Shown here piece by piece: positions 41,656 through 57,241 of a stretch of DNA of 64,000 bases (positions within the stretch are counted from its first letter, which is position 1; each line of letters begins with the position of its first letter). Both the position numbers and the translations under genes were made by a program. The stretch comes from Fistularia commersonii (lineage: Eukaryota; Chordata; Actinopteri; Syngnathiformes; Fistulariidae), in NCBI GenBank assembly GCA_037954325.1, contig JBBMNZ010000009.1, positions 15,911,786 to 15,975,785 of the forward strand. The letters run 5' to 3'. The notes beneath the pieces are model-generated. The model made no database searches and had not been told where the DNA came from. It was given only the letters and a program-made list of their open reading frames with translations.

Positions 41656-42479
41656 ATGAATGATCTCTTTATCCGACCGTAGCCTTTTGTGGTCCGGATT
41701 CTGCCCACAGGGGGCGACTAAGAGCAACACGATAATATTATATTTGGACAAACGAAGGACTTAATCAACTGCAAAAAAAAAAAAAAAAAAAAGAAAAGAA
41801 AAAAAAACATTTGCTAGAATTTTCTTTCCTTTTTTTAAAATATGTAAACTATTCAGCATATTTTTTAATACATTGTAACTGACGTTATTTTCTATTTATT
41901 TTTTAATCATAATCATCATTGTACCTGCAGTTACTTTGTCCCTTTGCTGGAACTCAGATTCACAATTAAAATCACTTTATTCAAACAAAATGTCATTTTA
42001 TTTTTCTTCAGTTTTTGACCCGTGATAAATGCTGTTTGGGACCATTTTTTGAATGTAGATGTTTTTTCCCCATTTGAATTTTAAACTTCTTTCAGCCTAT
42101 TTGTGTACATTCCTGACATTTAAATAAGGAAATGTGAACCTTTATCTGTAAACACTGTACTTAGAATGGCTTTTTTTTTCATTTTGCAATAACACCTATT
42201 GTTTTGAGTGCACTTTAAAAAAAATATTGAAATAGAATATGAATGTAATGCGTTCTTAGTATTTAAAGCAAAGAAGCAGATGAGTATAAAAGCGCCTTTA
42301 CATCAAAGTTGGTGCCTTTTAGCTCCGCCGGTCCCCCTGGTGGCGCTTGATTTATTCACCGGGACGTCCCGCTGATTCCGTCCATCCCCTTACCCACGGG
42401 TTCACCTAAGCTCCGCCCGCGCAGGACAACTCGTTAATTAAACCCAGCCACCCATTTTGGCATTTAAACCCCGCCCCCC
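41656..42479. other. Short intergenic spacer zmiz2-ppia
   Basis: AT-rich, with an A-run at 41772-41793 and two CTCF-like motifs: CCACAGGGGGCGAC at 41705 (+) and, at 42331-42347, the reverse form GTCCCCCTGGTGGCGCT (-). No gene seen. Confidence 0.5.
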
Positions 42480-42692
42480 TCGCCTGCTCAATGGTCCAGA
42501 CGCGGCCGCGGCCTCGGCGCTGATTGGCTCACTCTTCCACTGACGTCACATGGTCACAGAACCGCATAAAAACAGCCAGAAACGGGTTGCGCGCCTTTAT
42601 CTGACACGTCGGAATCGTGTTACGATCCAGTGTGTTCTGTCGCCATCGCGCATTTCGTCTGAATATCACTTTTATTAAAGCAAAATTAAAAG
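42480..42692 (+). promoter_or_regulatory. ppia: ppia promoter and 5'UTR
   Basis: An inverted CCAAT box (ATTGG, 42523-42527), a perfect cyclic-AMP response element TGACGTCA (42541-42548) and an ATAAAA TATA-like box (42566-42571) are stacked in 50 bases. They lie about 120-170 bases before the ppia start codon. The arrangement fits a strong housekeeping promoter. Confidence 0.7.
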
Positions 42693-45600
42693 ATGGGGAA
42701 CCCTAAAGTGTTCTTTGACATCTCTGTCGAAGGCTCAAACATCGGCAGGATCGTAATGGAGGTAAGATTAGCCCGACGCCGCCTAGCTAACGTTTCCTAG
42801 CGAGTCGCTTCCGGACTTTTCCATTGCGGTTCAAAACCGGCGGTTAAAATGTGGCATTTCCACCGATTGACTCATTCTCGTCGCTCGTTTTGGCGTCTAA
42901 ATGTGTTTTCACCCCGCCGTGAAGCTTCTAAGACAGGCTGGTTTGACAAACAAGGGGAAAAAATCAAATTAAAAATGATGCATCGGGTGAGCGGGAGTAG
43001 CCACGCCCCGCCGACGAAGCTGCAATAACCGAGCGTCCGTGAACGCATCATGCGGCGCTGCGGGGAACACGAGGGGGAAATACCGGAAGTGATTGACTAA
43101 TAATCGATTACAAATAATCGACGAGTTACCTGTCAGAGAAATCGGCAAAAAAGTCTTGCTTATAAAAGACGATTTTTTTAAGTGAATTCCTGCAAGTGGT
43201 TGAATTAAGTTAACAATTCGTGGAAAATGTGCAACCGGAAACGGCCGTTTCACGCAAGTGTACGTTACGTAATGGATTAGTAGCAGCGAATTGTTTTCAA
43301 ACATAACATTTGTAATCTTACATTACCTTTCTCAACAATTTGAACCAGAAATGGATGCCTAATTAATTTTTTGAAAATAGTGAAGTAGTTAGGTGGGATA
43401 GATTGATCCAGAAGGAAGTTCTGGCATACAATAGCTAAAAATATGTATGAAATATATGATACAAAGTCTTGAAAATACTTCAAATTCAAATAAATCGTTT
43501 GCACGGTAAGTAATTAAGAAAGGTATTATGTTACAATATATATATGTGAAATATGAAATATATGATATATATATATATATATATATATGAAAATGTTTTA
43601 TTCTGTGGAATATGGTTTAATTTAACACAGGCGATAGCTAAGAGGTGGCACCACCTGGTGGCCTTAAACAAAGCTAAAGAAGCAGATGTTGGCCTCTGGA
43701 TGGAGATCCCGGAGAACATCTTATCACATCAGTCTCCTTTGTTTGCCTCTGTTTGTGTCCTGCTTGCTTGAGTCGTTTATCCCGGGATATTCTTGTGTTG
43801 CAGCTGCGAGCCGACGTCGTCCCAAAGACTGCCGGTAGGTAAGATTTGACCCAGCGGGGACCAAGTGCTCTCACGCTCTGTTTCCCCCTTTCAGAGACGC
43901 AAACATCGCTTTTGTAAAAGACCGTTTTATTAGATTATTATTGTAAGAGCGATATGCGGAAAAAAATAGAGGGGACATGTGTTTTAGTGTAAATACATCA
44001 AAGAAAATAGAATGATAAAGATGTGAAATCTGCAACATGACACCAGAAAAATAAAAGAAAGTGACAAAGAGGTGTTACATTAAGCTGGTTTTAATAGTTT
44101 AAACCCAGATTAACCTTTTCAAAGCACTGTTATGTAAACACTGGAATTCTTACAGTAACGGGAGGTGCTGCCCTCTAGTGGCCGGGAGTGGAACTGACCA
44201 AATAAAGCTAAACAAAAAAACTAGCATTAAATGGCGTTATAAAAACCATAAAGAATGGTGTGTTCAAACTTTCCCCTTTTTTCTCTTTTCTTTTTTAAAC
44301 GTAATTCCCCATCTGGATCAGACAGGCGAGTGCGCTATAAATAGCCCGGGTGTTTTCCGCTTATGAAAGCAACGGTGAATTATTAATGAGTGCGGAGGAG
44401 AGGCGCCGCCGTCGGACGCCGTGACCCCGTTAATCCTTGGCGAGCGGGCGTGGGTGGTCTAAATATGGCGGCGGGGGAGAGGATGCTGCGCAAATGAAAG
44501 ACCCTGGAGGTTGGCCTGGAAAAAGATAGGAAGAGTTCTGGAGGAAAAGGGAAAATAGAAGCAGCTTTTTGTTTCCAGGCAGGAAGCTGAAAGGAGATTG
44601 GGTGGGAAATGGGGGGGATCTCTATATGTGGCCCCGTGATTGGTTGCGTGAACCTCGCCTCTCGCCCAATCGCAGTCGGGATGGTCAACCTTGAAGTCAG
44701 CAACTTGACGGCAGCTTTGTTTGTTTTTGTTTTTAAGTTATTGCCAATATTTTTTTGTCTGAATCAACTCCTTATTTAAACATAAGGCTTTTTTTTTTTT
44801 TCCGTGACAAACCTGGTACAAATGACAATTATATTACGAAGGAGAATTTATTTTTCACAATTTTAATCTGTAAAGTGGCTGTGCTCATTTTTTTCTATTT
44901 TCTTAATTTGCTTGTTTCCAATTTTAATAGACACCTTTTGCTTACGTCGTAATTTATCCATTCCTTGTTGTAACGTATTTGTGAACATTTGTATTTTTTA
45001 CACAAAGTTTTGAAGGAATATTTTGTGGAAAATTAAAATCCAATTTATTTCCTGTAAGTAAAAACAAAATCACATTTTTCAGTGTCATTTTCTATGCAAT
45101 GATTAGGATCATTTTTCGCACCCTTTTAATGAATTTGTATTTTTGAGTTATTTATTGAAGGAAAATTTGAGTTTTTTTCTTTATATATATTCAGATTTTT
45201 TTTATCTTAAAAATAAAAAATCACCATTTTTCCATGTTTTTTTTTTCCAACACAGTTTTTTTTTTTGGTACTTTTCATTTTTGAATTTGTACTTTATGGT
45301 ATTTTTTGACGCACAATTGCTTTGAACATTTGAAAAAAAAAAAAAAATCAAATCACAGAGTAATTGATTAATTCTTTTTTTTTTTTTTTTTTTTTTTTTT
45401 TCTGGAAAAGTGACATAAAACGATGTCACCAAGCAGCGTGTCTGTGTTGCAGAGAACTTCCGGGTGCTCTGCACCGGCGAGAAGGGCTTCGGCTACAAGG
45501 GATCCACCTTCCACCGCGTCATCCCCGGCTTCATGTGCCAGGTAACAAACACAAGGAACCCCATTTGAAGATTTTGCAAACAAAAAATAACTTGGAGATT

Positions 45601-47103
45601 TAAAAAACAAATGGCGGTTTCTTAAGAAACGACCCGTTTAGGAGGTTTGTTGTAAATAAGACAAAGTCCGTCGGGCTCCGCAGGGCGGTGACTTCACCAA
45701 CCACGACGGCACCGGAGGGAAGTCCATCTACGGCGAGAAGTTCCCCGACGAGAACTTCCAGCTGAAGCACGGCGGCCTGGGGACGCTTTCCATGGCCAAC
45801 GCCGGCGCCAACACCAACGGTTCGCAGTTCTTCATCTGCACCGCCAACACCGACTGGTGAGGCTACTCCGTCTCACATTTTCAGTTCTTTTTTTTTTTTT
45901 ATTATTATTATTTTGTTTCTAGCAAATTCTTAACTTTTCCCCTTTTTATTTGTTGTTTTTTTGGTGAGTTTTCTTTTTTCCAAAGCCATGGTTTCTGAAC
46001 TGGACGCACCATTTTAGCCTCACATGAAGGTCTTTTCTTTTTTTTTTTCTTCCATTTGTCAAGCAATTTAAATAAAATCTCTCCTTTTGTTTTTCTATTT
46101 TTTCCCAAGTTTTTTTATTTCAACTTCTTTGAGGTTTCATCGGGAATTTCCTTCCATTTTGCAGAGACATTTTTAAGGCAATCTTTTCCGTTGATTTTTT
46201 TTTTTTTTTCCCCAAAGGAAAACATGTATAAATAATACCAAAGTCAGGTTTATTATATAAAATCGACTTATTTGACGTATGGCTCTGTTTTGTGATAAAC
46301 CTGTTAAAAAAATTAAAAGTGATTTTTTTTTTTTTTTTTTTCTATTTTTTTTTAGCTATTTTAAATTTGTTTTTAAAATAGCTTTTTTTTCCTATTTGCT
46401 AGCATTTTGTATGTACAATTTTAATTAATAGACTTATTTTGCTAATTACGTTGTAATTTATTCCTTATTGAAACGTTTTTGTGAACACTTGCATTTTTTT
46501 ACATGTTTTGAAGGAATATTTAGTGGAACATTTAATGCCATTTTTTGCATTTTTTTGTCTTGTAAAAATTTATTTACAAGATGTCACATTTTTCAATGCA
46601 ATGTTCGGATAACTTTTTGCACATTTTTAATTGTATTTTTAAGTCATTTATTGAAGGAAAATTTTAATATTTTTTTATATTTTCCAAATTTTTTCTTGTA
46701 AATAAAAAAAAGCAAAAATCACATTTTCCCATGTTTTTTTAATGCAATTTTTTTTTTTTTTTTTTTGCATTTTTCCTTTTTGAATGTTTTTTTTTTCCTT
46801 TTTCTTGAAGCACAGTTTCTTTGAAAATTGGAAAAAAAAAAATCAAATTATTGAGTTTGTTTTTTCCAAAATACCAGGTGATTTTCAGTCAATTTTCCAT
46901 CCATTCATGTGAGAAGGCCAGATCTAACTCTCGCCGCAACCCTTCCTGATGTTGCCGTGTCGTCCCGCAGGCTGAACGGGAAGCACGTGGTGTTCGGCAA
47001 AGTGGTGCAGGGCATCGAAGTCGTCCAGGAGGTGGAGAAGTACGGCACGAGGTCCGGCACGCCCAAGGCCAAGGTGGTGATCGCCAACGCCGGCCAGCTG
47101 TAG
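42693..47103 (+). CDS. ppia: Peptidyl-prolyl cis-trans isomerase A (cyclophilin A)
   Basis: Five exons, 42693-42761, 43804-43834, 45453-45541, 45684-45856 and 46971-47103, join in phase to 495 nt: 164 residues plus TAG, one residue shorter than human. The enzyme is a cytosolic prolyl isomerase and the target of cyclosporin. It starts MGNPKVFFDISVEGSNIGRI and includes EKGFGYKGSTFHRVIPGFMC, GGDFTNHDGTGGKSIYG and ANAGANTNGSQFF. Active-site residues of the family are present: Arg and Phe in FHRVIPGF, Gln in MCQ, and Trp and His in WLNGKH. There is no signal peptide, which argues against the secretory cyclophilin B. The AATAAA at 47222-47227 probably ends the transcript. Position beside zmiz2 matches human 7p13. 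Introns 2 and 4 are T-rich and share a repeat. Confidence 0.96.
44166..44181 (-). promoter_or_regulatory. CTCF-like motif in ppia intron 2
   Basis: TGCTGCCCTCTAGTGG is the reverse form of CCACTAGAGGGCAGCA, a near-ideal CTCF core. Confidence 0.55.
44890..45360. repeat. Intron repeat shared between ppia introns 2 and 4 (copy 1)
   Basis: Shares with 46390-46870 the ordered words CAATTTTAAT, GTAATTTAT, TTTTGAAGGAATATTT, CAAAATCACATTTTTC/GTCACATTTTTCA and ATTGAAGGAAAATTT. The copies have diverged by small changes and T-run length. Confidence 0.75.
46390..46870. repeat. Intron repeat shared between ppia introns 2 and 4 (copy 2)
   Basis: Second copy, same orientation, in intron 4. It precedes the final exon at 46971. 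Confidence 0.75.
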
Positions 47104-47480
47104 TAGACGGAGGCCGTCCCGCGGCGCCGCCTCCCCTTCCCGTGATCCCACGATCGGGTCCTTTCAGTCGTCCCACATCCAAAGGCCACGTTTGTTCACC
47201 CAATCTGAGCAGAAAGATGTAAATAAAAACACCCCCAAAAGCCCGTCCGCCGTCCTCTTGTCGTTTGTCGGCCTCCGAGCTGCGGAAAGGAAGCGACCGT
47301 CGGGGTTCTCGTCCACCCAGACGTTTACCGGCTTAAATAAGTGGTTGATAAATAAGCGTTCTGCCTCGGCCCAAGACTCTGCCGCTCTGCTAGAAGATCA
47401 GATGCCGACAGGAAGCCTTTTGTGCTTAAAAAAAAAAGTTAGCTTGGTAATTATATGTTTATAATGTGTGAATGACAAAA

Positions 47481-48999
47481 TGAAATGAGTAGGAAAGCTG
47501 ACGGCCCTGACGGCCTTAGCCCCAGAGTGCTGAAAGGATGTGCCTCTCAGCTGTGTGGGATCTTCTCACATCTCTTCAACCTGAGCCTGACCCAGATGGT
47601 TGTCCCCGACCGGTGGAAAACCTCATGTCTGGTTCCAGTGCCCGAGGTGAAGCATCCCAGCAGACACAGCGACTACAGACCGGTGGCCCTGACATCACAC
47701 GTCATGAAGTCGCTGGAGAGGCTCGTCCTGAGGCACCTTGGCACAGTCGTCGGACCTTCGCTGGACCCCTTGCGGTTCGCATACCAGCCCCGGACAGGAG
47801 TGGAAGACGCCATCATCTTCCTGCTGCACAGAATCTACACACACCTGGAGGAGGCAGGAAGCACTGTGAGAGTCATGTTCTTTGACTTCTCCAGTGCTTT
47901 TAACACCATTCGACCTGCCCTGCTGAACAGGAAGCTTCTGGACATGCAGGTAGATGCTCCACTCGCGGCCTGGATCAACAACTACCTCACAGGTCGGCCG
48001 CAGTACGTGAGGCTGGGGAACATCGCGTCGGACACCATTGTGAGCAGCACGGGGGCGCCGCAGGGGACGGTCCTGTCTCCCTTCCTGTTCACGCTCTACA
48101 CCTCAGACTTCAGGTTCTCCTCGCAGTCCTGCCACCTGCAGAACTTCTCAGATGACTCTGCCATCGTGGGCTGCATCAACGGAGGCCAGGAGGAGGAGTA
48201 CAGGAGGGTGGTGGACAGGTTTGTGGAGTGGTGTGGACTGAAACACCTGCAGCTCGATGTGTCTAAGACAAAGGAGCTGGTGGTGGATTTCAGGAAACGA
48301 AGGACCCACCTGAATCCGGTCACCATCAGGGGTACTGAAGTTGACATTGTGGACACCTACAAACACCTGGATGTCCACTTGGACAATAAACTGGACTGGA
48401 CCTTTAACAGCATCTTCAAGAAGGGTCAGAGCCGTCTGTTCTTCCTCAGGAGGCTCAGATCTTTCAACGTCTGCAGGACCATGCTGCAGATGTTCTACCA
48501 CTCGGTGGTGTCCAGCGCCTTCTTCTACGCTGTCGTGTGCTGGGCAGCAGGATCAAGACAGCTGATGCGAACAGACTCAACAAGCTCATCAGGAGAGCTG
48601 GATCTGTCCTGGGAGTGGAGCTGGAGTCTGTGGTGCAGGTGTCAGAGAAGCTCCTCAGCATCATGGATGTCCATCACCTCCTGCATGGACACTGACGTCC
48701 TGTCAGAGCTCTTTGAGTCGTAGACTGAAACCACCAAGGAGCTCCACTGAACACCACAGGAGGTCTTTCCTACCTGAGGCTATCAGACGTTTTAATTCCT
48801 CTTCCCTCAGCCGAAGGGAATCTTCAATCTTTGTAGTTACTGCTAACAGCTAAGACAATTCATATTTCATTATATTTCTTATTCTTCCTTCTTTCTACTA
48901 TTATCTATTACTGTTATGTTTTTGTACTTGAAACTCTGGCACAACAATTTCCTTCGGGATTAATAAAGTTGTTCCCATCTCTCATCATCTCATCTCTCA
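47481..48999 (+). mobile_element. 5'-truncated L2-like LINE with reverse transcriptase
   Basis: An open frame of about 360 codons (47485 to about 48545) encodes the fingers-palm part of a non-LTR reverse transcriptase: DGPDGLSPRVLK, YRPVALTSHVMK, the first catalytic Asp in MFFDFSSAFNTI, APQGTVLSPFLFTLYT, the metal-binding box as FSDDS (commonly FADD) and a KTKELVVDFR block. After VVCWAAGS the homologous sequence continues in another frame (then ADANRLNKLIRRAGSVLG), so there is a frameshift near 48545. No endonuclease domain is present: the copy is 5'-truncated just after the ppia transcript end. The 3' end TTCCTTCGGGATTAATAAAG and CATCTCATCT-like tail are typical of fish L2-type elements. The CR1/L2 placement is from motif memory. 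It cannot be active. Confidence 0.85.
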
Positions 49000-53390
<4,391 letters not shown>

Positions 53391-53400
53391 GGGGAGGAGC

Positions 53401-55348
53401 TCAGCTCTGCTGGGGCGTCCGGCGGCTCTCCCGGAGGATGCCGTCCAGCCCGTTGAGCTGGCGGAGGAAGCCCCGGTTGGGAGTGACGCCCCGGTGGTCC
53501 TTGACCGTCTTGATGGCCTCCACCAGGGTGAGGTTCTGTCGGATCATCAGGTAGGCCAGGACCAGCGTGGCTGAGCGGCTCACGCCCACCGTGCAGTGGA
53601 CCAGCACCTTCCCTGCGGCAGAAACAACGCCACCGACTGGCCTTTTATTTGCTCAACTTCATTTTAGAGGAATTTGCAGATGACATTGTGATCGATAGTG
53701 AGAGCATGGAGCAGGCGGAGGAATATCTAAAGAGGTGGAGGTATGCTCTGGAAAGGAGAGGAATGACGGTAAGCCACAGCAAGCCAGAATATATGTGTGT
53801 GAATGAGAAGAACCAAAGGGGGCAATGGTGAGGCTGCAGGGAGTGGATTATAGTCCTCATCTGTCAGCCTGTCCATCATCAAACTTCTCTGTTACCCCTA
53901 CAGCACACAGCACCACTGTCTCACAGCGAGCATACATGTCCTGCACCTGTCTAACATACGTCTCCGCCACTCCAGACTTCCTCATACAATACCAGAGCTC
54001 CTCTCTTGGCACCCTGTCATATGCTTTTTCTAGGTCTACTAAAACACAGTGTCGCTCCTTCTGGCCTTCTCTGTACTTTTCTATTAGCATTCGCAAAGCA
54101 AATACTGCATCTGCAGTACTCTTTCTAGGCATGAAGCCATGCTGCTGTTCACAAATGCTGACTTCTGCTCTCAGTCTAGTTTCCACTACTCTTTCCCATA
54201 ACTTCATTGTATGGCTCATCAACTTTATTTCTCCACAGTTACTGCAATTCTGCACATCCCCTTTATTCCTAAAAATGGGCACCATCACATTTGAAGCACT
54301 TGGGGTCAAAAGACCAGAGCAATGGAGAGTGTGGGAAAAGAGGTGAAGAAACACCATCAAGCAAGTTGCAACGGGCGGAGAAAAGAATCAGGGGTTAAGT
54401 TTCATAAAAGTATCAGCTAGAATGAAAAGTGTACAAGACAGCGGTAGGTGGAGTGGAGGAAGCAGAGATGAAGATGTCACGGTTCTCTTTGGGAATGAGT
54501 CTATCAGAGGGGCGGCACATGGTAGATGTTTGGATGCTGGAATTGCAGGTGAAAGAGGACATGAGGTAAGTTTGTGTGAAAGATGAGGATCCAGAGAACC
54601 GGGTTAGAAGGAGGAGGTTGATTCCCTCCTGAAGGGAGCAGCTGAAATGAAAAGATTTCTGACACATCAATACGTCAATACTGGAACAGAACACAAGAGG
54701 GGGCCGTAGGCTCGGCTTGACTAACCTGTTGGGTGTCCTGGTTTGACTCCTAACAACTTTGGCTCACTGGTTTAGATAATGAATGAATGAATGAATGAAT
54801 GAATGACATTGAGGCTCGAGAAATATTTGAAATGACTTTCAAAAACGAAGACATCCACAGTTTGACCCCCCCCGTACCTCCGGCGGCGAGGGCTTTGTGG
54901 ATGAACTCCGACGCCGGGTAGAAGTTGACGCTCATGTCGAAGGCGGGCGAGTCGTGGGCTTCGATGCCGTGATACGTGATGTTCATGCCGGTGTAGTACT
55001 CGGCGCCGCCGCGCCACTTGCTCTGGGCGCAGTTCAGGATGTGGGTGATTCCTAGCTTGGTCAGTTCGCGCCGGTCGGACGCGATGTCTCTGCAGCGGCA
55101 GAAAGACGGAGAATGAACACAAGCGACCCGCTGCTTTTGTTTACACGCCGCCCCGACGCTTCCACTCACTGGTCGCCGATGTAGAGTCGCGGCCACACCT
55201 CATCGGCGTGGTTACAGGCCGTCTTGCCGGTGCAGAGGAGCCGTTCCAGCTCCGACACGGTCAGGTTCGGGGCGACCCGCTCCGAATCCCTCCGGCTCGG
55301 AGACCTGGAGCTGCTCCGGGACCGAGAGAAGCGGGACATGAACGCCAT
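53401..55348 (-). CDS. dusp26: Dual-specificity phosphatase 26
   Basis: Three minus-strand exons, 55348-55170, 55089-54878 and 53612-53401, splice in phase to 603 nt (200 residues plus TGA; human has 211). The family dephosphorylates phospho-Ser/Thr and phospho-Tyr, for example on MAP kinases, in a neuronal/neuroendocrine setting in mammals. It starts MAFMSRFSRSRSSSRSPSRR, then ELERLLCTGKTACNHADEVW, LGITHILNCAQSKWRG and the general-acid loop EAHDSPAFDMS (Asp at about 106). The active-site signature HCTVGVSRSA (Cys137, Arg143) and KDHRGVTPNRGFLRQL follow. All catalytic residues are intact. The intron 53613-54877 contains a rearranged RTE LINE. The coding start follows a splice acceptor (AAACAG|GTGAAATGG), so an upstream noncoding exon is expected. 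Other small atypical DUSPs fit less well, because the CTGKTACNHADEVWP block is typical of DUSP26. Confidence 0.93.
53641..54700. mobile_element. Rearranged RTE-clade LINE in dusp26 intron
   Basis: Three blocks. 53655-53850 (+): catalytic FADD region and WRYALERRGMTVS. 53857-54360 (-): the more upstream reverse transcriptase part (EQQHGFMPRKSTADAVF, VDLEKAYDRVPREELWYCMR). 54295-54700 (+): C-terminal part. In element order the minus block belongs immediately before the first plus block, while the two plus blocks are nearly contiguous. So the upstream half sits inverted between two parts of the downstream half. Stops, frame breaks and internal deletions abound. Confidence 0.8.
54778..54807. repeat. 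(ATGA)n microsatellite
   Basis: About seven tandem AATG/ATGA units between the LINE and dusp26 coding exon 2. Confidence 0.9.
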
Positions 55349-56540
55349 TTCACCTGTTTAAGGGGGAGAAAACGGACTGATGGAGTCAAATGGAAGAATG
55401 AAACAGCGGCGTCTGGTTAAATATAGTTATGATAATAGGGGTAGGAAATAAAACGAGGCTCTGAAATTGCTTATATTGCCTTGTCCTTTGTGTTTTTAAT
55501 AAATTGGCGTGTGTTATACTACTGATTCGACTGAAATAAAAGAGAAAAAGTCAGTAAAAATATGACCAGAGGGGAGATTGAATCCTTTAAAAAATGACAA
55601 ATGATTGTGTTTGTGCTGTTTTTAGATAATTTCTGTCGATTTGCTTGAAAATAAGAAATAAAATCTATTATTTCAATGAATTTAAGAGAAAGAAAATACA
55701 GAAATGACGTGGAGACACTTGATAGGGAAAGATTATTTGGCAGCAATTTATTCCTTTTTCTTTACGTTCAAATAATAGAGAAAAAAATATGTTTAAAGCA
55801 TTTGAATAACAGTTATTCCAAATAAAAACACCACAATCAGCAGGATTTAAATCCCAGGCATGTTGTTATTGATTTAACACCGGATCACGTGACATTTTTA
55901 AAACGATATTTCAATATTTTATTTAATAATTAAAAACAATTTCACCCATTTCACCTGTTTAAGGGAGAGAAAACGGACTGATGGAGTCAAATGGAAGAAT
56001 GATACAGCAGTGTCTGGTTAAATACAGTAATGATAATAGGGGTGGGAAATAAATGGAGGCTCTGAAGTTGCTTATATTGCCTTGTCCTTTATGTTTTTTA
56101 TAAATTGGTGTGTGTTATACTACTGATTTGACTGAAATAAAAGAGAAAAAGTCAGTAAAAATATGACCAGAGGGGAGATTGAATCCTTTAAAAAATGACA
56201 AATGATTGTGTTTGTGCTGTTTTTAGATCATTTCTGTCGATTTGCTTGAAAATGAGAAATAAAACCTATTATTTCAATGAATTTAAGAGAAAGAAAATAC
56301 AGAAATGACGTGGAGACACTTGATAGGGAGAGACTATTTGGCAGCAATTTATTCCTTTTTCTTTACGTTCAAATAATAGAGAAAAAAATATGTTTAAAGC
56401 ATTTGAATAACAGTTGTTCCAAATAAAAACACCACAATCAGCAGGATTTAAATCCCAGGCGTGTTGTTATTGATTTAACACTGGATCACGTGACATTCTT
56501 AAAACGATATTTCAATATTTTATTTAATAATTAAAAACGA
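55347..56540. repeat. 601-bp tandem duplication upstream of dusp26 coding exon
   Basis: Copy 1 (55347-55947) and copy 2 (55948 to about 56540) share the start ATTTCACCTGTTTAAGGG and remain highly similar to TTTAATAATTAAAAAC. On the minus strand the shared start is the splice acceptor plus the dusp26 ATG region, so copy 2 holds a duplicate acceptor and ATG. The rest is AT-rich with no frame. Confidence 0.93.
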
Positions 56541-56679
56541 ACTAAACTATAATAAACGTTTTTCTTTTTTTATTAATCAGCTTTTTTTTTTTAGCGTTTG
56601 GAAAAAATGTATTTTATTTATTTTGTTAATAGTCACCGTACGGCCCTCCACTGAGAGCGGTCGCTCGGAGGGTCGTTAT

Positions 56680-57150
56680 CCGACCTCTTGACCGCTAGAA
56701 GCGGGGAACCCAGGTGGGGACGCCCGGGGAGGGGGGACCCGGGGCCCCGGTCTTCGAACCCGGTGAGCGTCTACCGGGAGCCCTCCGGTGTCGGCGGATT
56801 ACCTGTGGATTTATCGCGACGGCGGCGGAAGGCGGCTAACGGTCGCCTCCGGTCGGGGTTAGCTCGACCAGTCTCCGTTACCGGGGCTCGGCCGCCATGT
56901 TGGTCCGCTCGGAGACGCTCAGCATCCGGCGGACATCTTCATCTCCGCCCGCGTCGCCCTCAACAAGTCCCCCCTCCTCTTCTACCTCTCACAGCGGGGA
57001 AAAAGAAACAAAAAACAAGGAAAAGACACACGTTTCCCAGCGTCCGACGCGAAACGTCCTCCTCCCCCGCGCTGCTCGGCTGAAATTACGGATCTTATTT
57101 TTATATTTAATGCTTAATGACGGCTGCGCATGACGCCGGTGCTTCTAGCG
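56680..57150 (-). promoter_or_regulatory. dusp26: Probable dusp26 CpG promoter and noncoding first exon
   Basis: A CpG-rich island in an AT-rich setting. On the minus strand a donor, CCACAG|GTAATCC, ends at 56803, suitable for a 5'UTR exon joined to the acceptor before the dusp26 ATG. TGCGCATG at about 57124 is NRF1-like. Start site and exon limits are inferred. Confidence 0.45.
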
Positions 57151-57174
57151 CTCCTGGACGGAGGAGCGGATATG

Positions 57175-57188
57175 GCGCCATCTAGTGG
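57175..57188 (-). promoter_or_regulatory. CTCF-like motif near dusp26 promoter
   Basis: GCGCCATCTAGTGG is the reverse of CCACTAGATGGCGC, a close CTCF core match just outside the CpG island. Confidence 0.5.
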
Positions 57189-57241
57189 ACGATTGGTGGA
57201 ACTGCAAGTCTAATTAAAAAATAAGCAAGATTATTTTTTAT

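Noticed and set aside
54413..54694. Minus-strand frame beside dusp26
   Set aside because: It is antisense to the C-terminal block of the rearranged RTE LINE.
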